A stretch of DNA of 64,000 nucleotides from CAG-411 sp050875145. Its GTDB lineage: Bacteria > Bacillota > Clostridia > Lachnospirales > Lachnospiraceae. This document shows, in pieces, positions 20,990-28,145 of the stretch. The first letter of the stretch is position 1; each line of letters begins with the position of its first letter. A program made the translations under genes and the position numbers. Below the pieces are notes generated by a model. The model worked only from the letters and a program-made list of their open reading frames with translations. It had not been told where the DNA came from and ran no database searches. The stretch is from assembly GCA_050875145.1 (NCBI GenBank), contig JBNMLH010000005.1:62001-126000 (forward strand), read 5' to 3'.

Positions 20990-21058
20990 AAAGAAATTAT
21001 ATTGGTAATTCAATTTGGATATCAATGTAAACAGCCATCAAAGAAATCAGAATATAAT

Positions 21059-21119
21059 TTGTAAATTAACAAAAATATGTTAAAATAGTGCTAGTTAGTT
21101 GAAACTAACTAGCACTATT
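21059..21119 (+). promoter_or_regulatory. Promoter with 17-bp-arm palindrome
   Basis: TTGTAA (21059-21064) and an extended -10 TGTTAAAAT (-10 at 21081-21086), 16 bases apart. From 21084 a perfect inverted repeat runs to 21119 (AATAGTGCTAGTTAGTT, GA, AACTAACTAGCACTATT). The dyad starts in the -10 box, as a repressor operator would. It could also fold as a hairpin ending the ABC operon, but only four T follow. The AGTTAGT/ACTAACT half-sites recall DtxR-type iron boxes; this is speculative because the spacing differs. Confidence 0.55.
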
Positions 21120-21152
21120 TTATGTAAAAAATGAAATTTGGAGGAAGAGTAT

Positions 21153-21653
21153 ATGATAGTAAAAATTTTAGTTGTAATTGGATTCTGTTTTTTGTTTTGG
21201 CTAATTTGCTATGCAAATACTGGAAGCGATAAAAAAAATATGAGGGGATTTCGTTCTTATCCTAAAGAAGTGCAGGAACTGGTAAAAAATGATATGTATT
21301 TAGTGTCCCTTGCACCAGCATCGGTAAATATGATAAACGTGTTCGTATCAAATGTGGTTATGTTTTCAGTAGTTTTTTGTGTTGGAGGAATTATATTGAA
21401 ATATACGGTTGGTTTTTGTGGTTTTTTAGATACGCTTACATATTTTATTGTTTGGGGACAGGTACTTAATTTGTTTGATTTACTTGTAATTGATTTATTG
21501 TGGTGGAGAAATACGCCACGTATCCGTTTTTCGTGTGCACAGGATAAAAGACTGTATCAAAATGCAAAAGTACATGTGGATTCGTTTGTGCATGGAATTG
21601 TGATGTTTTTTATCACGGCAGTTATTGCAGCAGGAATTGTGTCATTTATATAA
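21153..21653 (+). CDS. Small integral membrane protein, function unknown
   Basis: A 166-aa protein not recognised as a named family. It has about four hydrophobic segments: an N-terminal one (ILVVIGFCFLFWLICYA), two in the middle (VFVSNVVMFSVVFCVGGII and the stretch ending FIVWGQVLNLF) and a C-terminal one (GIVMFFITAVIAAGIVSFI), with a cytoplasmic-looking RGFRSYPKEVQELVKND loop. ATG 21153 is chosen because GAGGAAG is at 21141. It has its own promoter with a long palindrome. Its place behind the NRPS transporters suggests, but does not prove, a link with export or uptake of the product. Confidence 0.65.
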   Translation: MIVKILVVIGFCFLFWLICYANTGSDKKNMRGFRSYPKEVQELVKNDMYLVSLAPASVNMINVFVSNVVMFSVVFCVGGIILKYTVGFCGFLDTLTYFIVWGQVLNLFDLLVIDLLWWRNTPRIRFSCAQDKRLYQNAKVHVDSFVHGIVMFFITAVIAAGIVSFI

Positions 21654-21802
21654 TATGGAAATGCGATTGCAGCTGCATGAATTAGTTTTAAAAATATATG
21701 GAAATTTCTAGGTCTGTTATAGATAATGAATCGGATGCGAAAGCGGGGGGTGAAATAAAATGGAAAATAAAACAAATCCATACCTATGTGAGATTTTACC
21801 GT

Positions 21803-22279
21803 TTATTGTTCGATTTGTAGGATCCAATTTTCAATATCTGTCATTGGGGTACGCAAATTAGATCCATCAAAGTGAATATTCATTCCATTTTTTATATCTG
21901 CACCCTGACAGGCATTTTGGATATCCTGGAAAGTATGTCCAATCCAGCCTCCATTTGTGGCAAAGGGGTACACAACTTTTCCCTGCCAGTTTTGAATATT
22001 TAAAAAGGTGTGTATTGCTGGGGCAAAAGTATACCACCATACAGGTGTACCAAGAATAATAGTGTTATATTGCTTCCAGTCTACATTGATAGATTGGATT
22101 TCGGGACAATAGCCACGATTTACTTCTTCCTGCCCTTGATTTACAACTTGATCGTAGTTATTACCATATGGAACAACTGTTTCGATGCGAAGCAGATCAC
22201 CTCCAATTTTTTCTTGTATCAGTTCGGCAATGCCTTTTGTATTTCCACCATAGGAATAATAGGTAATCAATGTTTTCAT
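21803..22279 (-). CDS. Flavodoxin-family protein
   Basis: A 158-aa single-domain flavodoxin. The FMN phosphate loop is TYYSYGGNTKGIA, the first flavin-side loop TPVWWYTFAP and the second FATNGGWIGHTF. Such proteins carry electrons or reduce quinones and electrophiles. It stands alone on the minus strand. The start is supported by AGGAGG (22288-22293 read on the minus strand). Upstream is a MerR-type promoter with a 19-base spacer, closely matching the one in front of the aldo/keto reductase at 60477, so both are probably induced together by redox or electrophile stress. Confidence 0.88.
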   Translation of the reverse strand: MKTLITYYSYGGNTKGIAELIQEKIGGDLLRIETVVPYGNNYDQVVNQGQEEVNRGYCPEIQSINVDWKQYNTIILGTPVWWYTFAPAIHTFLNIQNWQGKVVYPFATNGGWIGHTFQDIQNACQGADIKNGMNIHFDGSNLRTPMTDIENWILQIEQ

Positions 22280-22313
22280 AGTTTCTTACCTCCTGTTAAT
22301 TTCTCTACTTATA

Positions 22314-22344
22314 AGTGTACAACTTAAAGTTTACTTTAAGTCAA
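22314..22344 (-). promoter_or_regulatory. MerR-type promoter of the flavodoxin gene
   Basis: Read on the minus strand: -35 TTGACT (22339-22344), a 19-base spacer holding the dyad CTTAAAGTAAACTTTAAG, and -10 TACACT (22314-22319). The overlong 19-base spacer containing a dyad is the hallmark of MerR-family activated promoters. The dyad matches the one at 60411-60430 except in the two centre bases. Confidence 0.8.
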
Positions 22345-22585
22345 TACCTTTTTCTTTAGGAAAGTCCGTTTCATAGCACAAAAACACTCCGTTAGGATGC
22401 ATAGTTCTTGGAGGTCAGTAGCTTTCAATCAACTATGATAAAATCGCTTTGTGAGTAATCCCTCCTTGTATTAAATAATAGAGTTTATTGAAAATATTTG
22501 AAGTGAATGATACAATGAGTTCAACTGTTAGCGAAACCAATATTTTTGGAAAATAGTTATTGTGTATTAGAAAGGGGGAAAATGT
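22345..22585. other. Intergenic region with a weak family C-like segment
   Basis: No open gene is seen. The stretch TAGGAAAGTCCGTTTCATAG near 22355 resembles the opening hairpin of the 165-bp family C repeats (46851, 50153) and may be a decayed copy. AGAAAGGGGG just before 22586 is the ribosome site of the amidohydrolase gene. Confidence 0.35.
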
Positions 22586-23404
22586 ATGATTATTGATACA
22601 CATGTACATATCGGAGGAGAAGCAGTAGGATTTCAAATGAATGAGCAGATGGTAATAGAGGCGATGGAGAAATATCACATTGCTTTTTCTTTGGTGTCTA
22701 GTGGAGATGCAGCGGAGATGACACATCAGCAGGTATTATTGCCAGAACATGTGCAAAAAACACAGGAGGCTTCTTTAAAAAGAGTGTTGAAATTTGTTCG
22801 TAGTAACCCGGATAGATTAGGAGCGGCTGTATGGGTAAAACCGTATTTACAAGGTGCGACGAAAGAACTGGAACAATTAATAGCAGATAATCTGGATGTG
22901 ATTTATGCTATAAAATTGCATCCATTTCATTCTAATACAGCACCTACGGATAAAAAAATGTTACCTTATCTTGCATTGGCAGAAAAATATGATTTGGCAG
23001 TCGTCTCCCATACGGGAGGATGTGAGGCTGCTAGTCCGAAATATTTATATGAAGCAGCAAAGCTATTTCCGAAAGTGCCATTTGTAATGGTACACATGGG
23101 ATTGGGGACGGACAATCGTGAGGCCATAGACTTATTAGGAAAAGCAGATAATTTATATGGGGATACAACATGGGTTCCTATATCAACAACAAAAGAGGTC
23201 ATGCATCGTTATGGAAGTGCGAGGATGGTATTTGGCAGTGATATGCCAATTGATGGAGTGGATACTTACCTTTGTAATCCAAAAGGGGAACGTTCCATTT
23301 ACCAGGATTATTTTCATGTCTTGAAAGAGGAAATTGACAAGAAGGCATATGAAAATTTGATGTATAAAAATGCGATGAGAATTTTTAAGATAAAAAAATT
23401 ATAA
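22586..23404 (+). CDS. Amidohydrolase-family (PF04909) metal-dependent hydrolase
   Basis: A 272-aa TIM-barrel hydrolase. The metal motif HxH appears as DTHVHIGG at the N-terminus, with KLHPFHS, VVSHTGG, VMVHMG and the final aspartate in FGSDMPIDG, the usual order for this family. Related enzymes decarboxylate or hydrolyse small carboxylated rings or act as lactonases; the substrate is not predictable. AAAGGGGG precedes the ATG. It is followed by a family B repeat and then an ion-transporter-like gene on the same strand, but the 180-base gap makes a shared operon uncertain. Confidence 0.82.
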   Translation: MIIDTHVHIGGEAVGFQMNEQMVIEAMEKYHIAFSLVSSGDAAEMTHQQVLLPEHVQKTQEASLKRVLKFVRSNPDRLGAAVWVKPYLQGATKELEQLIADNLDVIYAIKLHPFHSNTAPTDKKMLPYLALAEKYDLAVVSHTGGCEAASPKYLYEAAKLFPKVPFVMVHMGLGTDNREAIDLLGKADNLYGDTTWVPISTTKEVMHRYGSARMVFGSDMPIDGVDTYLCNPKGERSIYQDYFHVLKEEIDKKAYENLMYKNAMRIFKIKKL

Positions 23405-23458
23405 GGTAAGTACCTCTTTCGCAATTTGCAACGATATTGCATTGAAAAGAGGAAAAAT

Positions 23459-23556
23459 GTAACAGCGCACAGAGTGAAAGTGTCCAGCCCAAAAGAATAT
23501 TTTTAGCCAATTTGTATATTCTGGCACTTTATGAATGACTCCAAATGAACTGTTAC
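23459..23556 (-). repeat. Family B MITE-like repeat, short copy (reverse orientation)
   Basis: Bounded by GTAACAG (23459-23465) and CTGTTAC (23550-23556) as inverted ends. Inside is the family core TTCTGGCACTTTATGAATG and GTGTCCAGCC, which can pair into a long hairpin. The flanking 8-mers GGAAAAAT and TGAGAAAT agree at 6 of 8 positions, consistent with a decayed target duplication. It lacks the second palindrome found in the two longer copies. Confidence 0.75.
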
Positions 23557-23587
23557 TGAGAAATAGATAGAATACCCAGGAGGAAGT

Positions 23588-24646
23588 ATGTGGAATATAA
23601 TAGATAAAGGAATCATCAGTCAGATTAACATTGGAACATTGCTATTGTTGTTTTGCTTAATGGCAGTAGTGCAAGGTTTTCAATATTTGGGGTATATCGA
23701 TTCTTTCTCTAGATTTTTAGTTACAAGGGCTAGAAATATTAGAAGTCTGGCATTTTGTCTGATTGGCACTTGTTTTTTCTTTAGTATGTTGGTAACCAAT
23801 GATGTGGCATTGATTATAACGGTGCCTTTTACCATTACCTTGTTACATCGGTTAGAGAGACAGGATAAAGCCATTGTTCTAATTGTATTGGAAACGATTG
23901 CAGCAAATTTGGGAAGTATACTAACACCCATTGGAAATCCACAAAATGTATATTTATATCAGGAATACCATATGAGTTTGGTATCCTTTTTTGTGACATT
24001 GTTGCCTTACGGGGTTGTAGCAATGTTTATACTTATAGGTTGTGTGTGGATAAAGTTTGATGTAAAACCTTTCTATGTGGATAAACAAATGTTTGAGCAG
24101 GAAAAAAAGGAGTTAAAACAAAAAAACGTCTGGACCGTTGTGTTTACTTTGCTTTTTTTCTTGTGTCTCTTAACGGTACTTCGAATTTTGCCAGGATGGA
24201 TTACCTTTCTTGGAGTGGTTGTAACACTGTTACTTTGCAATCCAGCATTGCTAAAGAAAATTAATTATGGTTTGTTAGGAAAGTTTATCGTTTTGTTTGT
24301 GTTAGTTGGAAATATTGCAGCGTTACCAGCAATTGAAAGATGGCTGGGAATAATAGTAGCAAAGCATGAATTTGTATGTGGGGTTTTATTAAGTCAGATA
24401 ATTAGTAATGTTCCAGCCGCAATTTTATTATCGAAATTTACATCAAATGGCATGGATTTGATGCTTGGAGTGAATGTGGGGGGTCTTGGAACGCCAATAG
24501 CATCTATGGCAAGTATGATTTCACTGGACTTTTATTCCAAAAGTATGGCAGCAGAGCAAAAGAAATATATGGTTACTTTTTTGGAATATAATGGGCTCTT
24601 TTTGGGGTGTATGTTCCTGTTGAGACTGTTGTTGCAATGGATATAA
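23588..24646 (+). CDS. Ion transporter superfamily (ArsB/NhaD/CitMHS-like) membrane protein
   Basis: A 352-aa protein with about ten hydrophobic segments. The N-terminal half has LVTNDVALIITVPFTI and LTPIGNPQN and the C-terminal half has QIISNVPAAILLSKF and NVGGLGTPIASMAS. These paired hairpin motifs (N-D-V-A and N-V-P-A with a following G-P-x-G/N-type loop) mark the ion transporter superfamily that includes ArsB, NhaD and dicarboxylate carriers. It is somewhat shorter than the usual 400-430 aa. Substrate unknown. The arsenic genes of the window are elsewhere (39577-41385), so arsenite is unlikely. Confidence 0.78.
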   Translation: MWNIIDKGIISQINIGTLLLLFCLMAVVQGFQYLGYIDSFSRFLVTRARNIRSLAFCLIGTCFFFSMLVTNDVALIITVPFTITLLHRLERQDKAIVLIVLETIAANLGSILTPIGNPQNVYLYQEYHMSLVSFFVTLLPYGVVAMFILIGCVWIKFDVKPFYVDKQMFEQEKKELKQKNVWTVVFTLLFFLCLLTVLRILPGWITFLGVVVTLLLCNPALLKKINYGLLGKFIVLFVLVGNIAALPAIERWLGIIVAKHEFVCGVLLSQIISNVPAAILLSKFTSNGMDLMLGVNVGGLGTPIASMASMISLDFYSKSMAAEQKKYMVTFLEYNGLFLGCMFLLRLLLQWI

Positions 24647-24674
24647 AACAGGTTCTGTAGGTAAATCGTTTATG

Positions 24675-24809
24675 AAAGTTCAAGAAAACCTTGCCTATAG
24701 GCGGTGTGGGGCTCTTGGATTATGTAGGGGGTCAATCCCTGTACATCACAAGGCACGTAGTGCTGCTTTTATATGAGCAGGCAGCCAAGCGGATTGCGAA
24801 TAGAATTGA
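24675..24809 (+). repeat. Family A structured repeat, copy 1
   Basis: A degenerate but complete copy. It has the opening TTCAAGAAAACC, a first stem around TTGCCTATAGGCGG, a second hairpin with arms ATGTA and TACAT around GGGG/CCCT, a third hairpin GGCACGTAGTGCT followed by TTTTAT, and the tail ATATGAGCAGGCAGCCAAGC then GGATTGCGAATA. It lies after a transporter gene and before the nitrilase gene. The changed stem arms relative to other copies remain complementary. Confidence 0.75.
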
Positions 24810-24841
24810 CGAGTAAGGACAGAGAAGGGAGAGGAAAGTGC

Positions 24842-25639
24842 ATGCGTTTAGCATTAGTGCAAATGTCAAATGCAGGAAGTATCGAATCGAATTTAGTGAA
24901 AAGTATAAATGCAATCAAAGAGGCATCCCGACAAGGTGCTGATTTAGTATTGTTTCCAGAGGTTCAGCTAACGGAATTTTTCCCACAATATCGCTTCAGG
25001 GATGTAACTGCATATCAGGTTACTATGGATTCTGAAATAGTAAGAAGATTTTGTGATGCCTGCAAGGAAAATAATGTTATGGCTGTTCCGAATTTGTATT
25101 TATCGGAAAACGATAAAAATTATGATGCCAGTATCTTGATAGACCGTACCGGGCAAATAAAAGGTGTTCAAAAGATGGTGCATATAGCACAGGCAGAGCA
25201 GTTTTTCGAACAGGATTATTATGCTCCATCAGAGGATGGTTTTCAGGTGTTTGACACAGAGTTTGGCAGGATTGGAATTATAGTATGCTTTGATAGACAT
25301 TATCCGGAAAGCATAAGGACAGAAGCCCTAAAAGGGGCAAACTTGATTCTTATTCCTACTGTAAATACAAAGGCGGAACCTTCAGAAATGTTTGAGTGGG
25401 AACTTAGGGTTCAGGCATTTCAAAGCAGTGTAGCTATTGCAATGTGCAACCGCGTTGGAGTAGAAGGTGAGATGGTTTTCTCAGGAGAATCTATCGTAGT
25501 GGATGAAAATGGAAATGTAATCAAAAAAGCAGATGATAAAGAACAGATTTTATATGCAGATATAGACCTGAAAAAATCGGAAAAAGTAAGAGCACAGCGT
25601 CCTTATACGCAGCTTAGGAGGACAGAATTTTATGTTTAA
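24842..25639 (+). CDS. Carbon-nitrogen hydrolase (nitrilase superfamily)
   Basis: A 265-aa amidase-type enzyme. The catalytic triad is visible as E40 (LVLFPE), K111 (QKMVH) and C149 (IIVCFDRHYPES), with usual spacing. Relatives hydrolyse N-carbamoylputrescine, omega-amides or similar C-N bonds; GIIVCFDRHYPE fits the N-carbamoylputrescine amidase/omega-amidase-like branch, but the substrate is not certain. ATG 24842 is chosen because GAGG lies 7 bases before it and the protein then begins MRLALVQMS, normal for the family; a longer reading from 24773 would run into the family A repeat. Confidence 0.88.
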   Translation: MRLALVQMSNAGSIESNLVKSINAIKEASRQGADLVLFPEVQLTEFFPQYRFRDVTAYQVTMDSEIVRRFCDACKENNVMAVPNLYLSENDKNYDASILIDRTGQIKGVQKMVHIAQAEQFFEQDYYAPSEDGFQVFDTEFGRIGIIVCFDRHYPESIRTEALKGANLILIPTVNTKAEPSEMFEWELRVQAFQSSVAIAMCNRVGVEGEMVFSGESIVVDENGNVIKKADDKEQILYADIDLKKSEKVRAQRPYTQLRRTEFYV

Positions 25640-25757
25640 TATTTATAACCGACAGTTGTTATACTATACTTATACAATTTCGTTAAAATAATGAGTTATT
25701 GTTTCATAACCTAGTGTGACCAGTAACAATAAGGAAATTTTGGTGTATATAGGAATG

Positions 25758-25786
25758 TTGACGAATGTTTAAACGTACGTTATAAT
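25758..25786 (+). promoter_or_regulatory. Toxin-antitoxin promoter and operator
   Basis: -35 TTGACG (25758-25763), 17-base spacer, -10 TATAAT (25781-25786). The perfect palindrome AACGTACGTT (25772-25781) covers the spacer and the first base of the -10, where the antitoxin, alone or with toxin, would repress its own operon. Confidence 0.75.
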
Positions 25787-25807
25787 GAAATAAAAAGAGG
25801 TGATATT

Positions 25808-26059
25808 ATGACAGCGATTACAGCAACAAAAGCAAGAGAGAATATTTATCAGTTGATACAGGATGTAAATGTAAGTTGCACTCCCATAACAATTACAAAT
25901 ACTAGGGGGAAAAATGCAGTGTTGATTGGCGAAGAAGATTGGAAAGCTATCGAAGAAACGCTGTATCTGATGTCTATTCCTGGCATGGCAGAATCTATCA
26001 TTGAAGGGGGAAATACAGATATTTCTGAATGCCTTGATGAATCAGAGGTGGATTGGTAA
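25808..26059 (+). CDS. Phd/YefM-family antitoxin
   Basis: An 83-aa protein. The N-terminal half (TATKARENIYQLIQDVN, PITITNTRGKNAVLIGEEDW) is the Phd/YefM DNA-binding fold. The acidic C-terminal tail (NTDISECLDESEVDW) is the likely toxin-wrapping segment. RBS AAAGAGGTG precedes the ATG. Its stop TAA overlaps the toxin ATG by one base, the normal coupling for this toxin-antitoxin type. Confidence 0.92.
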   Translation: MTAITATKARENIYQLIQDVNVSCTPITITNTRGKNAVLIGEEDWKAIEETLYLMSIPGMAESIIEGGNTDISECLDESEVDW

Positions 26060-26340
26060 TGTATAGGATTATTTATACAAAACAGGCAGTTAAAGATATA
26101 AAAAATTTGAAATCTTGTGGATTAGATAAGAAAGCCAAAGAATTGATTGAGGTTATGAAAAAAAATCCTTTTCAAAATCCCCCTGCATATGAAAAATTAG
26201 TAGGAAATTTACAAGGATATTGTTCAAGAAGAATTAATATTCAACATAGAATAGTGTTTCAGGTTATAGAGGAGTCTCCTATAAAGGAAGATATAGAATA
26301 TGAGGGTTATGTAAAGATTATTCGTATGTGGACACATTAA
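26059..26340 (+). CDS. YoeB/Txe-type mRNA-interferase toxin
   Basis: A 93-aa toxin of the RelE superfamily. The signature KNPFQNPPAYEKLVGNLQG followed by YCSRRINIQHRIVFQV and the C-terminal IIRMWTH is typical of YoeB/Txe, ribosome-dependent mRNA endonucleases. ATG 26059 is chosen because it overlaps the antitoxin stop. It has a longer insert (EESPIKEDIEYEGY) before the last strand than E. coli YoeB. The last residues end WTH rather than the common CxxHY; the terminal histidine is retained. Confidence 0.92.
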   Translation: MYRIIYTKQAVKDIKNLKSCGLDKKAKELIEVMKKNPFQNPPAYEKLVGNLQGYCSRRINIQHRIVFQVIEESPIKEDIEYEGYVKIIRMWTH

Positions 26341-26410
26341 GAAAGATATGAAGTAAGTACATATGATGAAGCACAGAAACTGGCGGATACTTTAGAGAAT
26401 TGTGAGTAGC
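26341..26410 (+). other. Possible gene remnant
   Basis: Between the toxin and the DUF262 gene one frame reads ERYEVSTYDEAQKLADTLEN then CE-stop, a plausible protein C-terminus without start codon or ribosome site. Origin not recognised. Confidence 0.25.
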
Positions 26411-26440
26411 AATGTAATCGTATAATACAGGAGAAAACAG

Positions 26441-28144
26441 ATGAATGAAATTGTATTAGATACTAAACTTGTTGGAGATATTACAGGAACATTTTTTGTT
26501 CCATCATATCAAAGGGGTTATCGTTGGGGAAAAGAAGAAGTCGAAAGATTGTTAGAGGATATTTATTCCAACGGTCCTAAGGGTTATTGTTTACAACCTA
26601 TTGTTGTTCGAAATAGCGAAGGGCGATATGAACTTATTGATGGACAACAAAGATTAACAACATTATATCTAATCTACTATTACATGTATAAAATATCAGG
26701 TGGCTTTTTTATGAAGCCGCCTAAGTTTTCTCTCATTTACGAAACAAGAGAGAAGTCAGAAGAATTTTTGAAAAACATTGACCTTAATCAAAAGGATGAA
26801 AACATAGATTATTGGTTTATTTGCGAAGCTTATCAGACTATTTCGGACTGGTTTGATTCCAAGGGCGATGATAAATCTATTCCGGTTACTGAATTTAATA
26901 CATATCTTGGAAAAAATGTTGAAGTGATTTGGTATGAAGTAGATGAATCTGAAGATGCAATTGCTTTATTTGCAAGATTGAATATTGGAAAGATACCTTT
27001 GACAAGTGCTGAATTGGTAAAAGCTATGTTTCTCAGTAAACAAGATAATGATGATATGAATTATGAGAAACAGGAAGAGATTTCTTTGCAATGGGATAAC
27101 ATAGAAAAGGAATTACATAATGAATCTTTGTGGTGTTTTCTTACCAATGAGGATGCTACAAAATATCAAACCAGAATTGATTTGATTCTTGATTTGATTA
27201 CAAATAAACCAGCAAAGAACAGAGAAAAATATTATACATTTTTTGAATTTGATAAAAGAAAACAAAATGAGCCACTAACTGATATTTGGAACAATATACA
27301 ACATACTTTTCTGATTTTAAAAGAGTGGTATGAGGATCATGATCTCTATCATAAAATTGGATATTTAATTGCCTCAAAATCACAAAGTGTAGATTCTTTA
27401 TATAAGTTTTCAAAAGAAAAGACAAAACGAGAATTTAAGGCAGGGCTTGATTCATTGATTTGTGAAAGCATTGCCTTTTACAAAAAATATGAAGAGCTTA
27501 GTTATGAGAGTTCAACAGACTATAAGCGGATTTCGACATTGTTATTATTGTTTAATGTTGAATCAGTCCGTTTGATTGATGAAAAGTCGCAAAGATTTCC
27601 ATTCGACCGGTTTAAGGAAAAAGGTTCCTGGAGCTTAGAACATATACACGCCCAGCAGTCAGAAGGTATGCGAAAGCAGGAAGAATGGAAAAAATGGCTT
27701 GAATTACACTTGGATTCGCTTATTGCTGTGGAGGCAGATAATGAACTGATAGAGAGAGTTCAAATTCTACTGGAACAGGAAAAATTAGAGAGGAATGATT
27801 TTGAAGCTGTTCAAACGGATGTTATTAAAGCATTATCCGTTGATACAGATGTTGAGTATATTCATTCTATTTCCAATATGGCTCTATTAAACTCAAGAGA
27901 CAATGCTGCACTTAATAATTCTACGTTTGATGTAAAGAGAAATTTAATTATTGATTTGGATAAAAAGGGAAAATATATTCCGTTTTGTACGAAAATGGTA
28001 TTTCTGAAATATTATACAGAATCAGATAAGAACCAGATTCATTTTTGGGGACAGGCTGATAGAGAAGCGTATGTCCGGGAAATTAATAAGGTTTTGAAAC
28101 CGTATATGCAACAGACAATACCGTTGGAAAGTGCAGGTGAGTAG
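26441..28144 (+). CDS. DUF262-DUF1524 protein (GmrSD/BrxU-like, putative anti-phage nuclease)
   Basis: A 567-aa protein. The N-terminal DUF262 domain has VPSYQRGYRW and the DGQQR motif at D67 (LIDGQQRLTTLYL), a ParB-like nucleotide-binding fold. Near residue 397 is WSLEHIHAQQ, the DUF1524 HNH-type nuclease motif with H401. DUF262 plus DUF1524 is the architecture of GmrSD, SspE and BrxU, which act against modified phage DNA or with DNA modification systems. It is followed one base later by a second DUF262 gene. No methyltransferase or dnd/ssp genes are in the window. Inference: defence gene. Confidence 0.85.
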   Translation: MNEIVLDTKLVGDITGTFFVPSYQRGYRWGKEEVERLLEDIYSNGPKGYCLQPIVVRNSEGRYELIDGQQRLTTLYLIYYYMYKISGGFFMKPPKFSLIYETREKSEEFLKNIDLNQKDENIDYWFICEAYQTISDWFDSKGDDKSIPVTEFNTYLGKNVEVIWYEVDESEDAIALFARLNIGKIPLTSAELVKAMFLSKQDNDDMNYEKQEEISLQWDNIEKELHNESLWCFLTNEDATKYQTRIDLILDLITNKPAKNREKYYTFFEFDKRKQNEPLTDIWNNIQHTFLILKEWYEDHDLYHKIGYLIASKSQSVDSLYKFSKEKTKREFKAGLDSLICESIAFYKKYEELSYESSTDYKRISTLLLLFNVESVRLIDEKSQRFPFDRFKEKGSWSLEHIHAQQSEGMRKQEEWKKWLELHLDSLIAVEADNELIERVQILLEQEKLERNDFEAVQTDVIKALSVDTDVEYIHSISNMALLNSRDNAALNNSTFDVKRNLIIDLDKKGKYIPFCTKMVFLKYYTESDKNQIHFWGQADREAYVREINKVLKPYMQQTIPLESAGE

Positions 28145-28145
28145 T

